The translations under genes and the position numbers were made by a program. Below are positions 7,326 through 14,214 of a DNA stretch of 32,790 nucleotides, one piece after another. Each line of letters begins with the position of its first letter. Position 1 is the first letter of the stretch. The DNA comes from an uncultured beta proteobacterium. Its GTDB lineage: Bacteria; Pseudomonadota; Gammaproteobacteria; Burkholderiales; Burkholderiaceae_C. The notes under the pieces were generated by a model. It saw nothing but the letters and a program-made list of their open reading frames with translations, was not told the origin of the DNA and made no database searches. The stretch is from the NCBI GenBank assembly GCA_903914175.1, contig CAIWNX010000049.1, positions 1 through 32,790 on the forward strand, written 5' to 3'.

Positions 7326-9647
7326 TCAGTGATCCTTTGAGTTGATGGCGATCCAGGCCTGCCCGACTGCGATGCTGGCGTCGCCCGGCGACAAGCGCCG
7401 GGGTGCCAGGATGGTCAAGCCTTGGTCTTCCATATTTTGCCGCAGTCGCAACGATAGCAGGGTGTTCAGAAAACAGCCGCCGCCCCAGGCCACGGTTGTC
7501 AGGCTGGTGCGCTGGGCGGCTTGCAGAACCCAGTCGGCGAGGGCTGCCACCAGTGTGGCGTGAAAGACGGCCGCCATTTGATCGGCATCGGGCGCAGCGT
7601 CGAGCGCGGCGAGCAGGGGCCACAGATCGAGTTGGCCGTCGGCGCCGATGCGCCAGCCACCTGCCAGCGCCGCTGGCCAGCCGTGCTGCTCGATGTGCCG
7701 CGTGGCGGCCTGCTCGAGCAAGATCGCGGCTTGCGCTTCATACTGCATTTGATCGCACAGGCCCAGCAGTCCGGCAGCAGCGTCGAAGACGCGGCCCATG
7801 CTGCTGGAGCGCGGGCAGTTGATGTTCTTATCCAGCATCTGCGCAATGACGCCCGCGCCGTCTTGGGTAAAGCGCGTGCCGATGTCGGCGTTGCGCCCGA
7901 GTTCGTGCAGCACGGATGCCGCCATGCGCCAGGGCTCGCGCGCGGCCTTGTCGCCGCCGGGTAGTGGCAGTGGCCGCAAGCAGCCGATGCGCTCGAACTG
8001 TGCGCCCTCGACTCGCAACAGTTCGCCGCCCCAGGCCGTGCCGTCGGAACCGAGGCCGACGCCGTCGAGCGCCAGACCGAGTACCGCTCCCCTGTGGCCG
8101 TGCTCGGCGCACACCGCTGCGATATGGGCATGGTGGTGCTGCACCGCAACCGTTGGCAGGCCATGGCGCTGCGCAAAGGCCAGTGCGGCACGGGTGCTGT
8201 GGTAGTTCGGGTGCAGGTCGTGCGCGACGATGTCGGGCGTGACTTCAAGCAGGCTGAGCATGCGCACTACGGTCTCATCCAGAAAATCGCAGGTCGCGGC
8301 GTTGTCCAGATCGCCGATGTGGGGTGAGGCAAAAGCCTGGTCGCCGCGTGTCACGCAGATGGCGTTTTTCAGGTGTGCGCCAAAGGCCAGCACGGATGGC
8401 CCGCCGTGCGGCAAGCGGATGGCCGACGGCGTGTAGCCACGGCTGCGCCGGATGAATTGCGCGCCAATTCCCAAAGGGCGCAGCACGCTGTCGTCACAGC
8501 GCGCGACGATGGCGCGGTCGTGGTCCAGAATCGCGTCGGCAATTCCCGCCAGTCGGCTGCTTGCCTGCGCTGAATCACGCACGATCGGCTCGCCGCCGGG
8601 GTTGGCGCTGGTCATCACCAGCAGCAGGTCTTGCGGTGCGGTCAGCCAGTCGGTGCCGGTCGGCCGCGCGGCGGCTTCGTGGAACAGCAGGAAGTGGATC
8701 GGCGTTGTTGGCAACATGACACCGAGTTCGCTCAGGCCGGGCGCCACGCCGGATAGCAGGGCTTCGCAGCCGGGCAGGGCGCGCAGCAGGACCACCGGGC
8801 GCTCGCGGCTCTCCAGCAGTTCTTGTTCGCTTGCTGACACGCTGGCGTAGGGCGCGAGACTGGTCACATTGGCGCTCATCACGGCAAAGGGTTTTGCTTC
8901 GCGGTTCTTGCGCTCGCGCAGGCGCTGCACGACTTCGGCGTTGCGCGCGTCGCAGGCCAGATGAAAGCCGCCCAGGCCCTTGATCGCGACGATGGCGCCA
9001 GCGCGCAGCAGGTCCAGCGTGTGCGTGATCGGGTCGCCGTTGAGGGGCTTGCCGTTGGCATCTTGTAGCGTCAGTTGCGGGCCGCAGCGTGGGCAGCAAG
9101 TGGTCTCGGCATGAAAGCGGCGGTTCGCGGGTGTCGTGTATTCGTGATCGCAAATCGGGCACAGCGGGAACGGCGCCAGACTGGTCTGAGGGCGGTCGTA
9201 GGGCAGGGCGCGGGTCACCGTGTAGCGCGGACCGCAGTGTGTGCAGGTGATGAAAGCGTGGCGCCAGCGCCGATTGGCCGGGTCAAACAACTCGGCCAGG
9301 CAGTCCGGGCACAGGCCGACGTCGGGACCGATGGCGGTGTTGGTGCTGGCGTGGTCTTGGACGCTGGGCAGGATGTTGAAGCCGTGTAAGGCACTGGGCG
9401 TTGCGTCCTGCGCTTGCACAGCATCGACGCAGGCCAGTGCCGGTGCCTCGCTGTGCAGACGTGTCAGCAGCTCATCAAGATCGGTAGTCCTGCCCTGCGC
9501 CAGGATCTCTACGCCCTGTGCGTCATTGCGCACCCAGCCGCTCAGGTTCAATTGCTGAGCGAGACGCCAGACAAAGGGCCGAAAGCCCACGCCCTGGACG
9601 ATGCCGCTCACAAGGATGCGGCGCGCGATGGATTTGGTTCTCGTCAT
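7326..9647 (-). CDS. hypF: HypF, carbamoyltransferase
   Basis: HypF uses carbamoyl phosphate and ATP to carbamoylate the C-terminal Cys of HypE, the first step of cyanide ligand synthesis. The 773-aa protein has four parts: an acylphosphatase-like domain (VSGIVQGVGFRPFVWRLA); two zinc finger units (CPDC...CTHC and CPIC...CPRC); a YrdC-type adenylation domain (AIKGLGGFHLACDA and PFAVM); and a Kae1-like C-terminal domain with HHHAHIAAV and VAWGGGCFLN. The start is the ATG at 9647. This ATG lies inside the terminal inverted repeat of a dispersed element (9643-9711), and no Shine-Dalgarno precedes it. An upstream in-frame ATG at 9665 lies deeper in the repeat. Initiation here may therefore be unusual or weak. 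Confidence 0.95.
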   Translation of the reverse strand: MTRTKSIARRILVSGIVQGVGFRPFVWRLAQQLNLSGWVRNDAQGVEILAQGRTTDLDELLTRLHSEAPALACVDAVQAQDATPSALHGFNILPSVQDHASTNTAIGPDVGLCPDCLAELFDPANRRWRHAFITCTHCGPRYTVTRALPYDRPQTSLAPFPLCPICDHEYTTPANRRFHAETTCCPRCGPQLTLQDANGKPLNGDPITHTLDLLRAGAIVAIKGLGGFHLACDARNAEVVQRLRERKNREAKPFAVMSANVTSLAPYASVSASEQELLESRERPVVLLRALPGCEALLSGVAPGLSELGVMLPTTPIHFLLFHEAAARPTGTDWLTAPQDLLLVMTSANPGGEPIVRDSAQASSRLAGIADAILDHDRAIVARCDDSVLRPLGIGAQFIRRSRGYTPSAIRLPHGGPSVLAFGAHLKNAICVTRGDQAFASPHIGDLDNAATCDFLDETVVRMLSLLEVTPDIVAHDLHPNYHSTRAALAFAQRHGLPTVAVQHHHAHIAAVCAEHGHRGAVLGLALDGVGLGSDGTAWGGELLRVEGAQFERIGCLRPLPLPGGDKAAREPWRMAASVLHELGRNADIGTRFTQDGAGVIAQMLDKNINCPRSSSMGRVFDAAAGLLGLCDQMQYEAQAAILLEQAATRHIEQHGWPAALAGGWRIGADGQLDLWPLLAALDAAPDADQMAAVFHATLVAALADWVLQAAQRTSLTTVAWGGGCFLNTLLSLRLRQNMEDQGLTILAPRRLSPGDASIAVGQAWIAINSKDH

Positions 9648-9711
9648 TGCGGGCTCGACCCGCAATCCAGGGTACGCCCAGCACTGGATCCCGGATCAAG
9701 TCCGGGATGAC
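9643..9711. repeat. Dispersed 69-bp palindromic repeat, copy 1
   Basis: The element begins GTCATTGCGGG and ends CCGGGATGAC. It holds two internal hairpins: TTGCGGG...CCCGCAA, and ATCCCGGA...TCCGGGAT. Its arms CCAG/CTGG also pair. A second copy with the same ends and hairpins lies at 29064-29131. The middle differs but stays self-complementary (compensatory changes), as expected of a mobilised structured repeat. It fills most of the gap between hypB and hypF, and its GTCAT end contains the complement of the hypF start codon. The RNA of the hyp operon would fold here. Confidence 0.85.
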
Positions 9712-9729
9712 AAAATATTCGCTGCTTCC

Positions 9730-10686
9730 TCACGTGCGTTGCAACTGTGCTTCGAGCGCCGCGATTTTTTGCTTGAGTTGGTCCACGGTTTCGTGGCGCG
9801 CGCTGTGCGCTGCGGCCAGACCGGCGCGCAGGAAGGCGAGCCACTCGTCCATGCCGGCGCCGCTGGTGGCGGATACCTGGATGACGCGGATCTGCGGGTT
9901 GACCTGGCGCGCATAAGCGATGGCAGCAGCAACATCGAAGTCGAGGTACGGCAGCAGGTCGATCTTGTTAAGCAGCATCAGGCTGGCAGCGCGGAACATA
10001 TCCGGGTATTTGATCGGTTTGTCTTCGCCTTCGGTCACCGACAGGATGACCACCTTGTGCGCTTCACCCAGGTCAAAAGCGGCCGGGCAGACCAGGTTGC
10101 CGACGTTCTCGATCATCAGCAGCGAATCAATCTGCAGGCGCAGTTGCCCCATCGCATGGCCGACCATGTGCGCGTCCAGGTGGCAGCCCTTGCCGGTGTT
10201 GATCTGGATGGCTGGCGCGCCGGTGGCGCGGATGCGTTGCGCGTCCTGGCTGGTCTGCTGGTCGCCTTCGATCACGGCCAGTGGCTGCGTGCCCAGCAGG
10301 GTGATGGTCTTGCACAGCAACGTGGTCTTGCCGGAGCCGGGGCTGGACACCAGGTTCAGCGCAAAGATGCCGCGCTCGGCCAGTTGTTGCCGGTTCTCGT
10401 TGGCGTAGGCGTTGTTCTTGGACAGGATGTCCTGTTCGATCTGCACCATGCGCTTGTTGCTGACGCCCGGCGCGTGCGAATGCTGCGCGGCCTCGCTGTG
10501 TTCGTGGGCGTGATCGTGTGGATGAGGGTGGCTGTGTTCATGACCGTGGCTGTGGTCGTGGCCGTGGTCATGGCTGTGCGTTGTGCCATCGGCATGCACG
10601 TGTTCATGGCCATGTTCATGGTCATGGTCGGGCGCTTCGCCCTCAATCTTCACTTCGCCGGCACCGCAGCCGCAGGTTATGCACAT
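9730..10686 (-). CDS. hypB: HypB, nickel-binding GTPase with His-rich N-terminus
   Basis: This 318-aa SIMIBI-class GTPase delivers nickel to the large subunit with HypA. Residues 2-7 form the high-affinity nickel motif CITCGC. Residues 21-71 hold about 22 histidines, mostly alternating with Asp, Glu, Ser, Gly or Pro, which suggests nickel storage. The GTPase domain follows: Walker [10 protein letters not shown] near 115-123, IEGDQQT, the metal-site region GKGCHLDAH, and NKIDLLP for guanine recognition. The C-terminus has a short coiled-coil-like tail ([16 protein letters not shown]). The ATG at 10686 is chosen because it gives the canonical MCxxCGC start and has a purine-rich AGAGAGAA upstream. 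Confidence 0.95.
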   Translation of the reverse strand: MCITCGCGAGEVKIEGEAPDHDHEHGHEHVHADGTTHSHDHGHDHSHGHEHSHPHPHDHAHEHSEAAQHSHAPGVSNKRMVQIEQDILSKNNAYANENRQQLAERGIFALNLVSSPGSGKTTLLCKTITLLGTQPLAVIEGDQQTSQDAQRIRATGAPAIQINTGKGCHLDAHMVGHAMGQLRLQIDSLLMIENVGNLVCPAAFDLGEAHKVVILSVTEGEDKPIKYPDMFRAASLMLLNKIDLLPYLDFDVAAAIAYARQVNPQIRVIQVSATSGAGMDEWLAFLRAGLAAAHSARHETVDQLKQKIAALEAQLQRT

Positions 10687-10707
10687 TCGGGTTCTCTCTT
10701 TCAAGTT

Positions 10708-10756
10708 GAGGACAGAGCTGGCGCGCTGGTGCGTCGCTGCGGTCTGTCCCACAAAG
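10708..10756 (+). repeat. About 48-bp hairpin element (GGACAGAG...GGTCTGTCC), copy 1
   Basis: The sequence from GGACAGAGCT (10710) to GGTCTGTCCCACAA (10741-10754) has complementary ends GGACAGA/TCTGTCC. It closely matches, with a few substitutions and a 2-bp length change, the complement of 14161-14209. It lies between hypA and hypB, downstream of the hypA stop. In the operon RNA it would form a stem-loop just before the hypB ribosome binding region. Whether it processes or stabilises RNA, or is a parasitic repeat, cannot be told from the sequence. Confidence 0.65.
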
Positions 10757-10767
10757 TCTCAGCTTGC

Positions 10768-11109
10768 TTACTCTACTTCCAATTCTTTCAGGCGCATCTC
10801 GGTGCCGCCTGTCACCTGCATCTGGTGGCCGCCGCAATGGGGGCACTCGCCAAAGACCTCGCTCATCGGCACCGTCACGGCGCAGGCCATGCACCAGCCG
10901 GTGCCGGGCAGCCTGATGATCTCAAGCCGCGCCCCTTGCGCCACGCTGTCGCGCGTGACGGCGTCAAAGCAGAATTTCATGGCTTCGACCTCGACGCCGG
11001 AGAGTTCGCCGATCTCGAGCCAGACGGTGCTGACTTTCGAAAAATTCTGCTGCCGCGCCGAATCCTCGATCAGTTGCAGCACGCCTTCGGCAAGCGACAT
11101 TTCATGCAT
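10768..11109 (-). CDS. hypA: HypA, nickel metallochaperone
   Basis: This 113-aa protein starts MHEMSLAEGVLQLIE. His2 with Glu3 is the nickel site at the N-terminus. The C-terminal half has the structural zinc motif, CMAC and CPHC separated by a loop. HypA accepts nickel from HypB and inserts it into the large subunit precursor. The E. coli hyb operon has the HypA paralogue HybF in the same relative position after hybE, so hybF would be an alternative name. The ATG at 11109 is 21 bp after the hybE stop. A TAA stop precedes the hairpin element leading into hypB. Confidence 0.94.
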   Translation of the reverse strand: MHEMSLAEGVLQLIEDSARQQNFSKVSTVWLEIGELSGVEVEAMKFCFDAVTRDSVAQGARLEIIRLPGTGWCMACAVTVPMSEVFGECPHCGGHQMQVTGGTEMRLKELEVE

Positions 11110-11130
11110 GGGCTCAGTTTATCGAAACAT

Positions 11131-11619
11131 CTAGCGCAGCGCAAAGAAGCGCCGGCGTGACAGATCCGGCTGGTCAGCCGTTTGTTCTTGCTTGGGTGTG
11201 GCCTCGGCCGCAGCAGGCGGTGCTGACAGCAGACCGATCAGCGAGGCGCGCGCGGTCTGCGTTGCGTCGGACTGGCTGCCGAATCGGTCCATCGGCGAGA
11301 ACAGCGGGCAGCTCTGGTACTCGCCAAGCTCGGGCTCCACGCCACCCAGAAAAGCGAAATCGCCGGCCGGAAACTTGACGAAACGGCGCTTGTTCTCGCC
11401 GGTGGAGGCCCAGTTCTCCGTGCTGCCGGGCAGCAGCAGGATGCTCATGCACCAGGGTGTCACAACAATGCCCAACCAGTGGCCCTGCCAGCGCTGGAAG
11501 TCAATCGCTTCAACGGCGAGCGCCGGGTTCAGAATCGGCACGTCGGCCATCTGCTCGCGCTCAATCCGAAAGAAGGCCTGTTCAACGGCGTCAGCCGGAT
11601 CGTCAGTGTGAAATTTCAT
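11131..11619 (-). CDS. hybE: HybE-family hydrogenase assembly chaperone
   Basis: This 162-aa protein of the NiFe-hydrogenase HybE family has a core of AVEAIDFQRWQGHWLGIV, TPWCMSILLLPG and a Pro/Gly-rich region with FPAGDFAFLG. E. coli HybE binds the HybO Tat signal and coordinates small-subunit folding with export. I chose the ATG at 11619, which overlaps the stop of the preceding HypC-like gene (ATGA). Sequence further upstream in frame is that gene's shadow. The protein ends with the basic, aromatic tail LSRRRFFALR, which resembles the twin-arginine motif of its presumed clients HybO (SRRDYLQF) and HybA (SRRDFLKG). This odd ending is discussed in the findings. Confidence 0.88.
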   Translation of the reverse strand: MKFHTDDPADAVEQAFFRIEREQMADVPILNPALAVEAIDFQRWQGHWLGIVVTPWCMSILLLPGSTENWASTGENKRRFVKFPAGDFAFLGGVEPELGEYQSCPLFSPMDRFGSQSDATQTARASLIGLLSAPPAAAEATPKQEQTADQPDLSRRRFFALR

Positions 11620-11873
11620 TTGGACGATTCGCCCCAACTCCGTGGCGCGCTGTCTTGCGCCATCAGTTCTTGCATCAGCGCCAGCGCTTCTTCGGCCTGG
11701 GCTGCATCGACGCGCTCGAAGGCAAAGCCACCGGCCTGGATCAGCAGGTAGTCGCCAACCGCCACTTCTTCGTCGAGCAGCAGCAGGCTGACCTGGCGGC
11801 GCTGGCCAAAGCATTCGGTGATGGCGACACCATCCTGTACTTCGATCACGCGCGAAGGGGCGGCCAGACACAT
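11616..11873 (-). CDS. hybG: Second HypC-family chaperone (HybG/HupF/HoxL-like)
   Basis: This 85-aa protein begins MCLAAPSRVIEV with the functional Cys2. It has the HypC-fold blocks RRQVSLLLLDEEVAVGDYLLIQAGGFAFERV, and its C-terminal extension differs from the other HypC copy at 7092-7322. In systems with two HypC proteins, one is usually dedicated to the local large subunit. Its place directly after the hydrogenase protease gene (1 bp gap) and overlapping hybE fits HybG/HupF/HoxL. The family is certain from the sequence. The dedicated role is inferred from position. Confidence 0.88.
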   Translation of the reverse strand: MCLAAPSRVIEVQDGVAITECFGQRRQVSLLLLDEEVAVGDYLLIQAGGFAFERVDAAQAEEALALMQELMAQDSAPRSWGESSK

Positions 11874-11874
11874 T

Positions 11875-12366
11875 TCAATCCACCTTGGCGCTCAGCGCAT
11901 CAAGCTGGTAGCCGCGGGCACGCAGCTCGGCCACTGCCATCTCGACCAGCACCGGAACTTGCTCGGCGATGGTGGGGGTCATCTCCATGCCGAGTTCGAG
12001 CGAGATCGGCTCGACGCCGAGCACGATGATTTCTTTTGGCATGGCATCGAGCAGTTCCAGACTGGCCAGCACGTCGGGCAGCGCAATCTGGTGCGGCGAG
12101 AGCTTGCGCCGGAAGAAAACCGGGATCTCGTCGCCGGCGATTTTCACCACGGTGCCGGGCGCGGCGCCAGTCTTGACGACGTCGATCACGATCAGAAAAT
12201 CAAGGTCGGAGAGGTCTTCGATCATCTCCATGCCCGAAGTACCGCCGTCGATCACCAGCACGTTATCGGGGACCTGGTAGCGCAGTTCCAGCAACTCGAC
12301 CGAACGCACACCTGCCGCTTCATCGGTCAGGATGGTGTTGCCGATTCCCAGAACAACTGCACGCAT
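11875..12366 (-). CDS. hybD: HybD/HoxM/HupD-type hydrogenase maturation protease
   Basis: This 163-aa endopeptidase of the HybD family removes the C-terminal tail of the large subunit after nickel insertion. Its nickel-sensing ligands align with those known for E. coli HybD: Glu16 in LTDEAAGV, Asp62 in LIVIDVV and His92 in SPHQIALPD. The VLGIGN N-terminal loop and DGGTSGMEM are also present. Its substrate is most likely the adjacent hybC product, whose tail begins after DPCIACAIH. The ATG at 12366 has GGGG about 8 bp upstream. Upstream of that is a terminator-like hairpin that separates it from hybC. Confidence 0.93.
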   Translation of the reverse strand: MRAVVLGIGNTILTDEAAGVRSVELLELRYQVPDNVLVIDGGTSGMEMIEDLSDLDFLIVIDVVKTGAAPGTVVKIAGDEIPVFFRRKLSPHQIALPDVLASLELLDAMPKEIIVLGVEPISLELGMEMTPTIAEQVPVLVEMAVAELRARGYQLDALSAKVD

Positions 12367-12385
12367 AGGACAAACCCCAGAAATG

Positions 12386-12410
12386 AAAAGGGCCGGCTGG
12401 ACGCCGACCC
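12386..12410 (-). terminator. Terminator-like hairpin / attenuator between hybC and hybD
   Basis: Read on the minus strand, GGGTCGGC pairs with GCCGGCCC (8 bp with one G-U) around a 5-nt loop, followed at once by TTTT. It stands 18 bp after the hybC stop and 20 bp before the hybD start. The short U-run suggests partial termination. This would yield more mRNA for the structural subunits than for maturation proteins. Its effect is inferred from structure only. Confidence 0.55.
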
Positions 12411-12427
12411 CTTGATGTTAAGGCCGT

Positions 12428-14134
12428 TCAGACTGCCTTGATCGAAATTGCCGTGTCACTGTCCTTGTCGGTCAGGTGAATGGCGCAGGCGATGCAAGGG
12501 TCGAATGAGTGGATGGTGCGCAGCACTTCGAGCGGCTTCTCAGGGTCGGCAATCGGCGTGCCCATGAGCGATGCTTCGTAAGGGCCGGGTTCGTCCTTCT
12601 CGTTGCGCGGGCAGGCGTTCCAGGTTGAGGGCACGACGCACTGGTAGTTCTTGATCTTGCCGTTGTCGATGACAACCCAGTGCGACAGCGCACCGCGCGG
12701 TGCCTCGTGAAAGCCCACGCCCATGACTTCGTCTTTCGGGAACACCGGCTTGTTGAAAGTCGCCAGGTCGCCTTTACCCATGTTGGTGAGCAGGGCGGTC
12801 CACTGGTCGGCCAGCAGGTCAACGTTGACGCAGCAGGTGATGGCACGCGCCGCGTGGCGACCGATGGTCGAGTGCATGGCGCCCAGGCCGATCTTGGTCT
12901 TGGCCAGCGCCGACACCGTCTCCAGCGCAGCGGTGGCGTACTTGGTGGTGGGCGCATGGCCGGCGGCCAGACCATTGAGAACCCGCGCCAGCGGGCCGAC
13001 CTGTGCCGTCTTGCCGTAGAAGGTGGGAGACTTCATCCAGGAATACTTTGCGTCTTCCTTGAAGTCGGTGTAGTTCGGTGTTGTCTCGCCCTTGTACGGG
13101 TGCAGTGCGCCGGCTTTTTCGTAGTTGTACCAGGAGTGCTTGACCGACTCCTCAACGCCTTTTTGCCAGTACTGATCGTTGAAGGATGAGATTGGTTTGC
13201 GCGTCGCCAGATCAGCGCCTTCGATGAAGCCGCCGGGGAATGCAAACTGCGTGCCCTTGGTGTCCAGGGGAATGTCCGGCACCGACAGGTAGTTGGTGAC
13301 GCCCTTGCCGATGGCCGTCCACTCCGGATAGAACGCGCCGACGGCGGCCACGTCGATCAGGTAGACGTTCTTGACGAAGTCGGAGAGCTCGTCAATCCAG
13401 CCCTTGATGGCCATCAGGCGTTCCACCGTCAGCACGGCTTGCGAATCGGTGGCCAGCGGGTTGGCGACACCACCAACCGCGACGTTCTGGATGTGCGGTG
13501 TCTTGGAGCCCAGGATCGAGACGATTTTGTTGGCCTTGCGCTGCACTTCAAGCGCTTGCAGATAATGCGCCACCGCCAGCAGGTTGACCTCGGGCGAGAG
13601 CTTCATCGCCGGGTGACCCCAGTAGCCATTGGTGAAGATGCCGAGTTGGCCGCCGTTGACGAATGTCTTGAGCCGCTCGTGCACGCGGCGCATCTCGTGC
13701 TTGCTGTTGAGATGCCAGCTTGAGAGGCTCTCGCCCAGGATGGATGTCTTGTCCGGGTCGGCTTTCAGCGCCGAGGTGACGTCAACCCAATCCAGTGCCG
13801 ACAGGTGATAGAAGTGAACAATGGCGTCATGCACCGAATGCGCCAGGATGATCAGGTTTCGGATGTACTGCGCGTTGAGCGGAATCTCCATCTTCAGCGC
13901 GTTTTCGACTGCGCGTACCGAGGTGATGGCGTGCACCGTGGTGCAGACGCCGCAGATGCGTTGCGTGATGGCCCAGGCGTCGCGCGGGTCGCGCCCGAGC
14001 AGGATCTGTTCCACGCCGCGCCACATCTGTCCCGAGGACCAGGCTTTCTGAACTTTGCCGCCGTCGATATCGACGTCGATCCGCAGGTGGCCTTCGATGC
14101 GGGTGATCGGGTCAATCGTTATGCGTTTTGACAT
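12428..14134 (-). CDS. hybC: [NiFe]-hydrogenase large subunit, HybC type
   Basis: This is the catalytic subunit that splits H2 at a NiFe(CN)2CO site. The four nickel-ligand cysteines are visible: Cys61 and Cys64 in RICGVCTTVH and Cys547 and Cys550 in DPCIACAIH. The last 15 residues after His553 form the tail removed by the maturation protease. Its 568 aa are close to the 567 of E. coli HybC. Conserved family blocks include ITRIEGHLRIDV, HAITSVRAVENAL and EAPRGALSHWVV. The ATG at 14134 has a strong AGGAG at the right distance. Gene order with hybO, hybA and hybB supports a periplasm-facing Hyd-2-like (group 1c) enzyme that feeds electrons to quinone. Confidence 0.96.
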   Translation of the reverse strand: MSKRITIDPITRIEGHLRIDVDIDGGKVQKAWSSGQMWRGVEQILLGRDPRDAWAITQRICGVCTTVHAITSVRAVENALKMEIPLNAQYIRNLIILAHSVHDAIVHFYHLSALDWVDVTSALKADPDKTSILGESLSSWHLNSKHEMRRVHERLKTFVNGGQLGIFTNGYWGHPAMKLSPEVNLLAVAHYLQALEVQRKANKIVSILGSKTPHIQNVAVGGVANPLATDSQAVLTVERLMAIKGWIDELSDFVKNVYLIDVAAVGAFYPEWTAIGKGVTNYLSVPDIPLDTKGTQFAFPGGFIEGADLATRKPISSFNDQYWQKGVEESVKHSWYNYEKAGALHPYKGETTPNYTDFKEDAKYSWMKSPTFYGKTAQVGPLARVLNGLAAGHAPTTKYATAALETVSALAKTKIGLGAMHSTIGRHAARAITCCVNVDLLADQWTALLTNMGKGDLATFNKPVFPKDEVMGVGFHEAPRGALSHWVVIDNGKIKNYQCVVPSTWNACPRNEKDEPGPYEASLMGTPIADPEKPLEVLRTIHSFDPCIACAIHLTDKDSDTAISIKAV

Positions 14135-14160
14135 TTTTTGTCTCCTGAACTATTTCTAAA

Positions 14161-14209
14161 CCTTGTGGGACAGACCGAAGCTACGCGCAGCGAGCAAGCT
14201 CTGTCCCCA
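14161..14209 (-). repeat. About 48-bp hairpin element, copy 2, between hybB and hybC
   Basis: Terminal arms GGGACAGA (14167-14174) and TCTGTCCC (14200-14207) are perfect complements around a 25-nt interior that itself includes GCTACGCGC/GCGAGC-like pairing. The complement of this region matches 10708-10756. It occupies most of the 80-bp gap between hybB and hybC, starting just after the hybB stop on the transcript. It may act as an RNA stabiliser for upstream genes or simply be a dispersed repeat. Confidence 0.7.
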
Positions 14210-14214
14210 ACCAA

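Noticed and set aside
10500-10640. Short-period repetitive DNA that could be read as a tandem repeat or CRISPR-like array
   Set aside because: The periodicity is explained by alternating His codons in hypB, and there are no conserved direct repeats with unique spacers.
9601-11160. 519-codon plus-strand frame opposite hypB and hypA
   Set aside because: Its apparent Val/Met-rich hydrophobic stretch is the complement of the HypB His/Asp codons, not a real membrane protein.
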